Below are positions 1 to 6,896 of a DNA stretch of 21,264 nucleotides, one piece after another. How positions within the stretch are numbered: position 1 is the stretch's first letter; every line of letters starts with the position of its first letter. The notes below the pieces were generated by a model that was given only the letters and a program-made list of their open reading frames with translations, did no database searches and had not been told where the DNA came from. This DNA is from an uncultured Ruminococcus sp. (GTDB taxonomy: Bacteria; Bacillota; Clostridia; Oscillospirales; Ruminococcaceae): assembly GCA_900319195.1 (NCBI GenBank), contig ONNL01000005.1, positions 1 to 21,264 of the forward strand, written 5' to 3'. Made by a program: the position numbers and the translations under genes.

Positions 1-15
1 GCGAAGCCGATTGGA

Positions 16-109
16 GCCTGCGTAGCAGGCGTTTCTCGAAGCTTTTAGCTTTTAAGGCTTCGAGAAGCAGTATTTGAGACAAAGGGTCCTTCCCCCCCGT
101 ACCCCCTTT
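16..109. repeat. Cluster of three hairpin-forming inverted repeats
   Basis: Three consecutive inverted repeats are visible. GCCTGC (16-21) pairs with GCAGGC (25-30) around a 3-nt loop. TTCTCGAAGC (33-42) pairs perfectly with GCTTCGAGAA (57-66). AAAGGG (81-86) pairs with CCCTTT (104-109), enclosing a run of seven C at 92-98. None is followed by a T-tract, so they do not look like a simple rho-independent terminator. No coding sequence is supported here. Together with the larger inverted repeat at 127-206 this resembles a non-coding extragenic repeat element, but whether it recurs in the genome cannot be seen from one window. Confidence 0.55.
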
Positions 110-126
110 CCTAAAACTTTAGTTTG

Positions 127-206
127 AAATTTTCTTTCCATACAGCACTTCTCTCGGTTATGAAAGACGGCTTAGTCTTTATGAGTGCTGTATGGGGAGA
201 AAATTT
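127..206. repeat. 23-bp near-perfect inverted repeat with nested internal hairpin
   Basis: The arm at 127-149 is complementary to 184-206 over 23 positions. The only two non-Watson-Crick positions would be G-U wobbles in one RNA orientation. The core CCATACAGCACT / AGTGCTGTATGG is perfect. Inside the loop, AAAGAC (163-168) pairs with GTCTTT (175-180). The whole could fold into a long stem with a terminal hairpin, as an RNA or as a small palindromic mobile repeat. No ORF and no T-tract support another reading. Function is unknown. Confidence 0.6.
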
Positions 207-345
207 GAAGCAAAGCCTTCAAGACAGAAATCCGAGAAAGCCTCTATCTCAGAGAGCATTCACAGACAAACACATATATGAGCAGTTACTTTAATTGCAA
301 TTTAAATAATAATATAAACAATTGGCAAATCTTTCTCCGCGTCCC

Positions 346-374
346 TTGCTATTTTTTTAATTATGTGTTATAAT
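346..374 (+). promoter_or_regulatory. Sigma-A-type promoter of the M42 peptidase operon
   Basis: A -35-like TTGCTA (346-351) lies 17 nt before a perfect TATAAT (369-374). A TG at 366-367 one base upstream makes an extended -10. Transcription would start near 381, leaving a short leader of about 25 nt before the first gene. No riboswitch-sized leader is present, so any control would act at the DNA level. Confidence 0.8.
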
Positions 375-406
375 TTAAATTATGGATTTTTGAAAGGATG
401 CTTACA

Positions 407-1420
407 ATGGATCTGAAGGAAACGATTTTTGCGTTGTGCAGAGCGGACGGTGCCTCGGGAAGCGAGGGCAATGCCGCGGAGACTGCACTTTCTATGCTTC
501 GCGAATACTGTCCCGAGGCTGAGATAATACATGGGAATGTCATCGGTACCCTCGGTGAGACCGACGAGAGCAAGCCTACCCTCGTGCTTGACGCACACAT
601 AGACCAGGTTGGATTTATCGTCACATACATGACCGATGACGGCTTTATAAAGGTGGGGGATCTCGGCGGTATCGACCGCAGACTGCTCCCCGCACAGAAT
701 GTCACAGTACACGGAAAAAGGGACATCAAGGGCGTTATCTGCTCCGTTCCGCCTCATCTCTCGGACGGCGAAAAGGTGTTGAAAATGAGCGACGTCGCAG
801 TTGACTGCGGAATGTCAAAGGCGGAGCTCGAGGAGATCGTCTCGCCCGGGGACACAATTACATATGACATAGACTGCCGCGAGCTGCTCGGGCAGCGCAT
901 CACAGCAAGGTCACTCGACGACCGCTGCGGAGTTGCGGCTATACTGCTTGCCCTCGACATACTAAAGGAGCACAGCACGGCTTACAATGTGACTGTCATT
1001 TTCTCCTCACAGGAGGAGCTCGGGGAGCGCGGTGCGAAGATAGGCGCTTTCAGAATTGACCCCGATATTGCGCTTGCTGTTGATGTGAGCTTCGGTCTTT
1101 CCGACAGCGAGGAGAGGGAGAAGTGCGGCGAGCTCGGAAAGGGCGCTATGATCGGGATCTCGCCCTGCCTTTCACGCGACATCTCGGACAGGCTCATAAG
1201 CACGGCGAGAGTTGTTGAGATACCGTATCAGATAGAGGTCATGAACGGCAGCACGGGTACGAATGCCGACCGCTATTCTGTCAACCGTGAGGGAGCTAAG
1301 ACCTGCACCATATCCATACCGCTGAGAAATATGCACACACCTGCCGAGGTCATAGACCTGCGTGATGTTCGTGCCGCGGCGGAGCTTATTGCGGAGTTTG
1401 TCAAGGAGACAGAGGAATGA
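407..1420 (+). CDS. M42 family metallopeptidase (first of a tandem pair)
   Basis: Cytoplasmic metallo-aminopeptidase of the M42 (PepA / FrvX / deblocking aminopeptidase) family, expected to trim N-terminal residues from peptides with two metal ions. The metal and catalytic motifs are in order: AHIDQVG near residue 64, SLDDR near 170, the EE pair in SSQEELGERGA near 205, DVSFG near 230, and a late metal-ligand His in RNMHTP near 310. The 337-aa length is normal for the family. An upstream ATG at 398 would sit directly against the Shine-Dalgarno. The ATG at 407 lies 8 nt after AAAGGA, so I chose 407. The stop overlaps the next start as ATGA. Family is clear. Substrate preference (Glu, Leu, or acylated residues) cannot be told. 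Some M42 members are annotated as cellulases, which I do not propose. Confidence 0.9.
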   Translation: MDLKETIFALCRADGASGSEGNAAETALSMLREYCPEAEIIHGNVIGTLGETDESKPTLVLDAHIDQVGFIVTYMTDDGFIKVGDLGGIDRRLLPAQNVTVHGKRDIKGVICSVPPHLSDGEKVLKMSDVAVDCGMSKAELEEIVSPGDTITYDIDCRELLGQRITARSLDDRCGVAAILLALDILKEHSTAYNVTVIFSSQEELGERGAKIGAFRIDPDIALAVDVSFGLSDSEEREKCGELGKGAMIGISPCLSRDISDRLISTARVVEIPYQIEVMNGSTGTNADRYSVNREGAKTCTISIPLRNMHTPAEVIDLRDVRAAAELIAEFVKETEE

Positions 1421-2451
1421 AGGAACTGCTTAGAGAATTATGTATGATAAACGGTGTCTCGGGCGACGAGGACAGCGTAAGAGAGCTCATAACAGAGAGG
1501 ATTAAGGACGTCTGCGAGGAATACCGCACGGACAGCCTCGGGAACCTTATCTGCTTCATGAAGGGCAGAAAGCGTCCTGAGAAAAAGCTGATGATATGCG
1601 CTCATATGGACGAGGTCGGACTTATCGTGACATATATCCGTCCCGACGGCACACTCAGCTTCAATGAGGTCGGAGGTGTTGACCCTGCGGCAGTTATGGG
1701 ACGGCAGGTCATTGTGAAAAGTCACATGACGGGCAGGCTCCTGCGCGGAGTTGTCGGAGCAAAGGCTGTCCACAATCTCTCGAAGGACGAGCGCGAGAAG
1801 GCTCCCGAGTACAAGGAGCTGTTCATAGATATCGGCGCGGAGGACAAAGAGGACGCAGAGAAGCACGTCTCCGCAGGCGACTGCGTTTACTTTGATTCGG
1901 AGTTTACCGAGCTCGGCGGAAGCCGCATAAAGTCAAAGGCTATCGACGATCGTGCAGGCTGTGCGGTAATGGTCGAGCTCATGCACAGAGAGCTTGAATA
2001 TGATACGTATTTTGTTTTCAACGTGCAGGAGGAGGTAGGTCTCCGCGGCTCACGCTGTTCGGCATTTGCTGTTCAGCCCGACTATGCGATAGTCCTCGAA
2101 TCCACTACTGCCGCCGACATATACGGCTCGGACGGCGACAAGAGGGTATGTGCCCTCGGGGAAGGTCCCGTGGTATCGTTCATGGACAGGACGACAGTTT
2201 ACGACAGAGAGCTGTATTCGCTTGCATTTGACACCGCAAAGCAGTTCGGCATACCCTGCCAGACAAAGTCAATGATAGCAGGCGGAAACGACGCGGGAGC
2301 TATCCACATAACAGGTGAGGGCATACGTACACTTGCTGTATCGGTGCCGTGCAGGTATCTGCACTCGCCGTCGTCCGTTGCGGACTATACCGACATAGAA
2401 AACACACTCGCTCTCACAGAAAAGCTCTGTGAAAAGGTACACGAATTATGA
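1417..2451 (+). CDS. M42 family metallopeptidase (second of a tandem pair)
   Basis: A 344-aa paralogue of the preceding gene with the same complete motif set: AHMDEVG near residue 64, AIDDRAG near 175, NVQEEVGLRGS near 205, LESTTA near 228, GGNDAGA near 290 and the final His in RYLHSP near 315. It should be an active dinuclear cytoplasmic aminopeptidase. M42 enzymes form dodecameric tetrahedra, and two paralogues could co-assemble into a mixed-specificity particle; that is inference only. Start and stop overlap neighbours by 4 nt (ATGA) on both sides, which implies translational coupling. Divergence from its neighbour is high enough that this is an old duplication rather than a recent copy. 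Confidence 0.9.
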   Translation: MKELLRELCMINGVSGDEDSVRELITERIKDVCEEYRTDSLGNLICFMKGRKRPEKKLMICAHMDEVGLIVTYIRPDGTLSFNEVGGVDPAAVMGRQVIVKSHMTGRLLRGVVGAKAVHNLSKDEREKAPEYKELFIDIGAEDKEDAEKHVSAGDCVYFDSEFTELGGSRIKSKAIDDRAGCAVMVELMHRELEYDTYFVFNVQEEVGLRGSRCSAFAVQPDYAIVLESTTAADIYGSDGDKRVCALGEGPVVSFMDRTTVYDRELYSLAFDTAKQFGIPCQTKSMIAGGNDAGAIHITGEGIRTLAVSVPCRYLHSPSSVADYTDIENTLALTEKLCEKVHEL

Positions 2452-3248
2452 TAACACTTATCGAACACGAGCACGAGCTTGACCGCGAAATGCTCCTTAA
2501 AACGCTCTCGGGACGGAAAATGCTCGCATATATGCGTGCCTACGGTCCGAATTACAGGTTCTGCCGATTCTACAAGATAGAGGACGAGAGCGGCAGAGGC
2601 TTCATGTTCCTCATAAATTCGACGCTGATAATATGCAGTGATGATACCCTTGAGGCTACTGAGGAGCTCAACCTCTTCATCAGCATGAATGTGCCGTTCA
2701 GGATAGAGGGCTCGCAGAGGATACTCACGGGGATAAAAATCCCCGAGCGCTATCAGCGGCTCAACAGGACGGTCTTTGAGCTTATCCCCGATGAGAAGCC
2801 GCTTGAATCCATTGAGGAATACGTGAACTTTGACCCGAGCCTCAGCGACGTATACAGCATACTCAGTGAGGGCTTCCCGAATATAGCGGATTTCTCGCTG
2901 TGGTATACCGACACCTCTCATCGCTGCCGTCACGGGATAAGCAAGGTTTTCACATATCGTGACTCGACGACGGCTTCGGCAGTATTCGACATTGAAAATG
3001 TGGTGCTGATAGGACAGGTCGCAACGACTGTCGCTTCACGCGGACGCGGCTATGCAAGGGACTTCCTGCGCTGGCTCGCAAAATTCTTCAACGGTAACGG
3101 CAAGAGAGCCTATCTGCTCGCACTTGACATACGCACGAGCTTCTACCGCGAGATCGGCTTCCGAGAGGTAGAGCATGAAACAGTCCTTGAACGTATTGAC
3201 GTTGAAAAGGAGAGCATAATGAAAGGAAAGCTTTCGGATGAACAGTAG
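2448..3248 (+). CDS. GNAT-family N-acetyltransferase with unassigned N-terminal domain
   Basis: A 266-aa cytoplasmic protein. The C-terminal third (about residues 165-250) shows a GNAT acetyl-CoA fold: the pyrophosphate-binding motif SRGRGYA at 197-203 followed by a helix, then a strand and FYREIGF at 232-238, typical of motif B. The first 160 residues contain mixed alpha/beta sequence that I do not recognise. They may be a degenerate second GNAT domain, as in other two-domain members. It overlaps the upstream M42 gene by 4 nt and the downstream PLP enzyme by 11 nt. It therefore belongs to the same operon and may act on amino-acid or peptide substrates, but the acceptor is unknown. Confidence 0.75.
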   Translation: MITLIEHEHELDREMLLKTLSGRKMLAYMRAYGPNYRFCRFYKIEDESGRGFMFLINSTLIICSDDTLEATEELNLFISMNVPFRIEGSQRILTGIKIPERYQRLNRTVFELIPDEKPLESIEEYVNFDPSLSDVYSILSEGFPNIADFSLWYTDTSHRCRHGISKVFTYRDSTTASAVFDIENVVLIGQVATTVASRGRGYARDFLRWLAKFFNGNGKRAYLLALDIRTSFYREIGFREVEHETVLERIDVEKESIMKGKLSDEQ

Positions 3249-4518
3249 GATAAATGAGATATACGATATAGACCCGCGCATTATCGAGCTCGGGAAAAAG
3301 GCAGAGGAGCGCAGTGCGGCGGCACGGGCAAGGTTCGACGAGACTGCCGAATACAACGGAGCAAAGGTGCTGAAGGCGTTTGCCGATAACAAGGTCAGCG
3401 AGCCGTGCTTCTACGGCTCGACAGGCTACGGCTACGGCGACATGGGACGCGAGGTCATAGACAAGGTATTCGCACAGGCATTCGGCACGGAGGACGCTCT
3501 TGTGCGCTTCAACTTCGTATCGGGAACTCATGCGCTTTCGGTAGCATTGTTCGGAGTTCTCCGCACGGGTGACAAAATGGTCTCGATAACAGGCCGCCCC
3601 TATGATACGCTCGAGGAGGTAATAGGTCTTACCGACAGCAAGGGCAACGGCTCGCTCAGGGACTACGGTGTGGAGTACGGACAGGTTGACCTCGATCCCG
3701 ACGGCTCACCTAAGCTTGACGAGATAACGGAGGCTGTAAAGGGCGCAAAGGTCGCATATATCCAGCGCTCACGCGGCTACTCACTCAGACCTGCGTTCAC
3801 TGTTGCGGACATAGAGGCAATGGTCAAGGCGGCAAGAAAGGGCAATCCCGACATTATCGTCATGGTGGACAACTGCTACGGTGAGTTTATCGAGGAGCGT
3901 GAGCCCTCACAGGTCGGAGCGGATATCATTATCGGTTCACTTATCAAGAATGCAGGCGGCGGTATCGCACGCACCGGCGGATATATCGCAGGAAGGAGCG
4001 ACCTCGTGGAGCTTTGCTCCTATCGTCTCACCTGCGTGGGAATGGGCAAGGAGGTAGGCTGTACCCTCGGCATGAACAGGGAGATGCTCCTTGGACTGTT
4101 CTTTGCGCCCGACGTTGTGGCAAATGCGAAAAAGACCTCGGCATTCGCGGCTGAGCTTTTCACCCTGCTCGGATTTGAGTGCACACCGAGAGCGGACGGC
4201 GCAAGGGGAGACATAATCACTGCCGTCTGCCTTAAAGATGAGGAGCACCTCACGGCTTTCTGCCGCGGAATACAGAAGGGAGCTCCCGTGGACTCGTTTG
4301 TAACGCCTGAGGCATGGGATATGCCCGGCTATGCGGACAAGGTGATAATGGCGGCCGGAGCCTTCACGAACGGCGCTTCTATCGAATTATCGGCAGATGC
4401 ACCCATAAGACCGCCGTTTGCGGTATGGATGCAGGGCGGCATAACCTATACGAGCGGCAAGCTCGGGGTAATGCTTGCGGCACAGGAAATGCTCGACGAG
4501 GGACTCATCACCCTGTAA
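3238..4518 (+). CDS. Methionine gamma-lyase / aluminium-resistance family PLP enzyme
   Basis: A 426-aa fold-type-I PLP enzyme of the family annotated as 'methionine gamma-lyase family' or 'aluminum resistance protein' (B. subtilis YnbB-like). Visible landmarks are the glycine-rich FYGSTGYGYGDMG near 58-70, SGTHAL near 95-100, the PLP-ring Asp in MVDNCYGEF (D211), the Schiff-base Lys in GSLIKNAGGG (K237), and the family signature TGGYIAG just after. Length matches the family. The start ATG at 3238 lies 10 nt after AAAGGA and inside the end of the GNAT gene, so translation is coupled. Biochemical activity of this family is poorly defined: C-S lyase action on methionine or cysteine derivatives is assumed from homology. 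In this operon it could act on amino acids released by the two peptidases (inference). Confidence 0.85.
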   Translation: MNSRINEIYDIDPRIIELGKKAEERSAAARARFDETAEYNGAKVLKAFADNKVSEPCFYGSTGYGYGDMGREVIDKVFAQAFGTEDALVRFNFVSGTHALSVALFGVLRTGDKMVSITGRPYDTLEEVIGLTDSKGNGSLRDYGVEYGQVDLDPDGSPKLDEITEAVKGAKVAYIQRSRGYSLRPAFTVADIEAMVKAARKGNPDIIVMVDNCYGEFIEEREPSQVGADIIIGSLIKNAGGGIARTGGYIAGRSDLVELCSYRLTCVGMGKEVGCTLGMNREMLLGLFFAPDVVANAKKTSAFAAELFTLLGFECTPRADGARGDIITAVCLKDEEHLTAFCRGIQKGAPVDSFVTPEAWDMPGYADKVIMAAGAFTNGASIELSADAPIRPPFAVWMQGGITYTSGKLGVMLAAQEMLDEGLITL

Positions 4519-4632
4519 GGGCTGACTTTACCGGCGGTATGTATACTAAGCGGAGCTTTCGGGCAATATGCTTGCTTTTTCGGCGGCAGATGAGCGATAG
4601 TCTCCAATATACAGCCGCAGATAAGCGTTCTG

Positions 4633-4663
4633 CAATTATTTCCAATTGTAATATAAATATTAC
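4633..4663. promoter_or_regulatory. Two abutting palindromes upstream of the promoter (possible operator)
   Basis: CAATT (4633-4637) and AATTG (4644-4648) form one inverted repeat. GTAATAT (4648-4654) and ATATTAC (4657-4663) form a perfect 16-bp palindrome that shares a base with it. They lie about 50-80 bp upstream of the -35 of the pseudokinase promoter. The position suits an activator or repressor site, but AT-rich DNA makes palindromes cheap, so this is only a candidate. Confidence 0.35.
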
Positions 4664-4711
4664 AAAAGTAATACAAATTTCAACAAAAAGATTATAAGAT
4701 GACTAAAACGG

Positions 4712-4740
4712 TTGACATTTTAACGATTTACTGCTACAAT
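4712..4740 (+). promoter_or_regulatory. Consensus-like promoter of the pseudokinase gene
   Basis: A perfect TTGACA (4712-4717) is separated by exactly 17 nt from TACAAT (4735-4740), with TG at 4732-4733 one base upstream (extended -10). It predicts strong constitutive sigma-A transcription starting near 4747, independent of the upstream operon. Confidence 0.85.
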
Positions 4741-4800
4741 AAATATAATGCATTCTTTTGCTGTTTTGCATTAATAAAGTGAAATAAAGGAGGAGTTGCT

Positions 4801-6792
4801 TTGGGAGAGCGTAAATACTGCTACAAGTGCATGGAAAAATATGACAGTATGCTGCACGTTTGTCCAAACTGCGGATATGACGAGTATTCGGGTCATAACC
4901 CCATGTATATAGCTCCCGGTACAGTTCTCCATGACAGGTACCTCGTGGGCGTTCTGCTTGAGTATAACGGCGAGGGCGCAACGTATATCTGCCACGATAT
5001 AGCAACGGACTGTAAGGTTCTCCTCAGAGAATATATGCCTATAAATCTCTGCACCCGCGTGAGAAATAAGGCTGTTATCAGTGTAAATTACAATAACCTT
5101 GCCAAATACAAGGCTTTTATGGCTGAGTACACCGAGCTCAATAAGTCTCTTGCAAGACTGAGGAATGATTCTAATATCAATCCCGTGCTTGATATGTTCG
5201 CTGAGAATAATACAACATATACCGTTTTTGAATACATTGAGGGCGAGACTATCCTCAATTACCTCAAGGAAAATGCAGGCGAGCTCAGTTGGGACCAGGT
5301 CTCGAAGATCTTTCCACCGCTGTTCACGACTATCGGCAGACTCCATAACGCAGGTATTATCCACCGCGCGATAAGTCCCGATACCGTCTACATAACCGAT
5401 AAGGGCGAGCTGAGACTCACAGGCTTCTGCGTTTCGGCTGTAAGAACTGCGGGCGCTGGTCTTGAATATGAGCTGTTTAAGGGCTATGCCGCTCCCGAAC
5501 AGTATTCGGCTGACAGCAGCAGCAGACAGGGCTCGTGGACTGATGTTTACAGCATTTGTGCACTTCTTTACAGAGCACTCACAGGCTGTATGCCCGACGA
5601 TTCCATTACCCGTATGAAGCATGACGACCTGCATGAGCCGTTTGAGCTCAATCAGCGCATTCCGCACCATGTTTCACGCGTTATCATGGACGGTATGAAC
5701 CTCTCGGGCAGAGACCGTATACAGACAATAACCGAGCTCGTTACAAGGCTCTTCGAGCAGCCTTCCGAGCTCAGAAATACGACATCTGTTGTTGTTCCGC
5801 CGTCAATGCAGGAGGGCGGCTACAGAAACGATTATCAGCAGCAGTACATTCCGCCTCAGCAGCAGGATAACTACCGGAATACAGGCTATAATAACGTTCC
5901 GCCGCAGAATTACGGGAACGACGGCTACAATAACGGCTATAACAACGGCTACAATAATGGTCAGGACGGCTATGAGGAGGACTATCACTACGAAAAGGTG
6001 AACACCGTTGACAGACTTAAGGTGCCTGTGATAATTGGTATCTGTCTGCTCGGCATACTGCTTCTCATAATGGTCGCTGTTATGAATATCTACTCGGGCG
6101 GCAATTCTGGCGGCAGCTCCAAGACCAAGGCGGCTGCAACGACCACATCAAATAATGTCGTCACCGAGACGACCAACGAAACTACCGAGACTACGGCTTC
6201 AAAGGACACCGAGCTCCCTGACCTCACGAACAAATTCTTTGACCCGACGGCTGAAAAATGGGCTGAGTTCTTCACTCTTGAGCCTATCTATGACTACAAT
6301 AACGACTACGACGCTGGTCTTATCTACGACCAGGACATCGACCCCGGTACTATGATATCCAAGGGCACAGTCGTCACCGTAAAGGTCAGCAAGGGCAAGG
6401 AGTCCGCAATGATACCGAATTACAGCGGAATGACCGTTTCACAGTATCAGAGCGAGCTTGAAAAGAACGGTATCACGAATTACCAGTTCATCGAGTCGAA
6501 TCCGAGCTACTACAGCACTCCGAATACGGTCGTTGAGCTCCAGATAGACGGTGTAAGGGTCTCTCCCGGGGACTATTTCAGCAATAAGGACAACAAGAAG
6601 CTCGTTGTTTACTATATCGCTGAGGGCGCGGCAATACCTGCGGCTCCGACTGAGGCACCTACCGAAGCACCTACCGAGGCTCCGACAGAAGCACCTACTG
6701 CGGCTCCTACCGAGGCTCCGACAGAAGCACCTACCGAGGCTCCGACTGATGCTCCTGCCGAAAACGGCGGCGAAGAACCTCAACAGCAGTAA
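4801..6792 (+). CDS. PASTA-domain receptor pseudokinase with zinc ribbon
   Basis: A 663-aa single-pass membrane protein built like a bacterial Ser/Thr kinase receptor. A zinc ribbon (C7, C10, C21, C24) precedes a kinase fold at about 40-325. A Q/N/Y/G-rich linker (about 330-395), one helix (408-434), two divergent PASTA-like domains (about 471-531 and 536-613) and a Pro-Thr-Glu-Ala tail (613-655) follow. The catalytic residues are replaced. The beta-3 Lys of VAIKEY is R76 in VLLREYMP, HRD is H188-R189-A190, the catalytic-loop Asn is T195, and DFG is G208-F209-C210. The Gly loop is degenerate (LLEYNGEGATY). The structural GYAAPEQY (228-235) and the WTDVYS motif remain. It should therefore sense or scaffold rather than phosphorylate. 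The TTG start is fixed by AGGAGG 7 nt upstream at 4788-4793. It has its own promoter and terminator. Confidence 0.88.
   Translation: MGERKYCYKCMEKYDSMLHVCPNCGYDEYSGHNPMYIAPGTVLHDRYLVGVLLEYNGEGATYICHDIATDCKVLLREYMPINLCTRVRNKAVISVNYNNLAKYKAFMAEYTELNKSLARLRNDSNINPVLDMFAENNTTYTVFEYIEGETILNYLKENAGELSWDQVSKIFPPLFTTIGRLHNAGIIHRAISPDTVYITDKGELRLTGFCVSAVRTAGAGLEYELFKGYAAPEQYSADSSSRQGSWTDVYSICALLYRALTGCMPDDSITRMKHDDLHEPFELNQRIPHHVSRVIMDGMNLSGRDRIQTITELVTRLFEQPSELRNTTSVVVPPSMQEGGYRNDYQQQYIPPQQQDNYRNTGYNNVPPQNYGNDGYNNGYNNGYNNGQDGYEEDYHYEKVNTVDRLKVPVIIGICLLGILLLIMVAVMNIYSGGNSGGSSKTKAAATTTSNNVVTETTNETTETTASKDTELPDLTNKFFDPTAEKWAEFFTLEPIYDYNNDYDAGLIYDQDIDPGTMISKGTVVTVKVSKGKESAMIPNYSGMTVSQYQSELEKNGITNYQFIESNPSYYSTPNTVVELQIDGVRVSPGDYFSNKDNKKLVVYYIAEGAAIPAAPTEAPTEAPTEAPTEAPTAAPTEAPTEAPTEAPTDAPAENGGEEPQQQ
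6643..6759 (+). repeat. 12-nt coding tandem repeat (Ala-Pro-Thr-Glu)
   Basis: The 3' end of the pseudokinase gene encodes about nine to ten copies of the tetrapeptide A-P-T-E with two variants (one A-P-T-A, one A-P-T-D). Codons for the repeats vary at third positions (CCT/CCG, ACC/ACA/ACT, GAA/GAG), so the array is maintained at protein level and is not a very recent slippage product. It would form an extended, potentially glycosylated stalk outside the cell. Confidence 0.85.
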
Positions 6793-6814
6793 GCCGGGCT
6801 GCGGAATAAAAATC

Positions 6815-6845
6815 AAGGGAAGTACCTATGGTGCTTCCCTTTTTT
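6815..6845 (+). terminator. Rho-independent terminator of the pseudokinase gene
   Basis: A 12-bp stem pairs 6815-6826 (AAGGGAAGTACC) with 6830-6841 (GGTGCTTCCCTT). It has a single T-G wobble and a TAT loop and runs into a T-tract ending at 6845. It begins 22 nt after the stop codon. Confidence 0.9.
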
Positions 6846-6857
6846 GCGAAAAGAAAC

Positions 6858-6891
6858 GGGGAAAGCTGCGTGTGAGCCTTCCCCTGTTTTT
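6858..6891. terminator. Bidirectional terminator between convergent genes
   Basis: GGGGAAAGCT (6858-6867) pairs with AGCCTTCCCC (6875-6884) over 10 bp including one wobble, around a 7-nt loop. Reading rightward it is followed by TGTTTTT. Reading leftward it is followed by GTTTCTTTT. It ends only 13 nt from the stop of the minus-strand TPR-like gene, so it most likely terminates that unit and backs up the plus-strand terminator just upstream. Confidence 0.75.
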
Positions 6892-6896
6892 ACTGT

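Larger units (their letters stand above)
4519..4800. other. Intergenic region upstream of the pseudokinase gene
   Basis: No ORF is convincing here. Just after the stop at 4518 there is only a weak GCAA/TTGC hairpin followed by five T near 4564-4580, a doubtful terminator for the peptidase operon. AT-rich palindromes at 4633-4663 and a strong promoter at 4712-4740 follow. The leader from the promoter to the TTG start is about 55 nt. Confidence 0.6.

Noticed and set aside
92..106. Poly-C run as a phase-variation switch
   Set aside because: It lies in non-coding DNA far upstream of the -35 element and inside a possible hairpin. Nothing ties it to expression of a gene.
380..757. Minus-strand ORFs opposite the first M42 gene
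   Set aside because: They have no ribosome site, and their translations are low-complexity shadows of a gene with full enzyme motifs on the other strand.
4550..4580. Terminator after the methionine gamma-lyase-like gene
   Set aside because: Only a 4-bp stem precedes the T-run, too weak to call. Mentioned in the intergenic entry instead.
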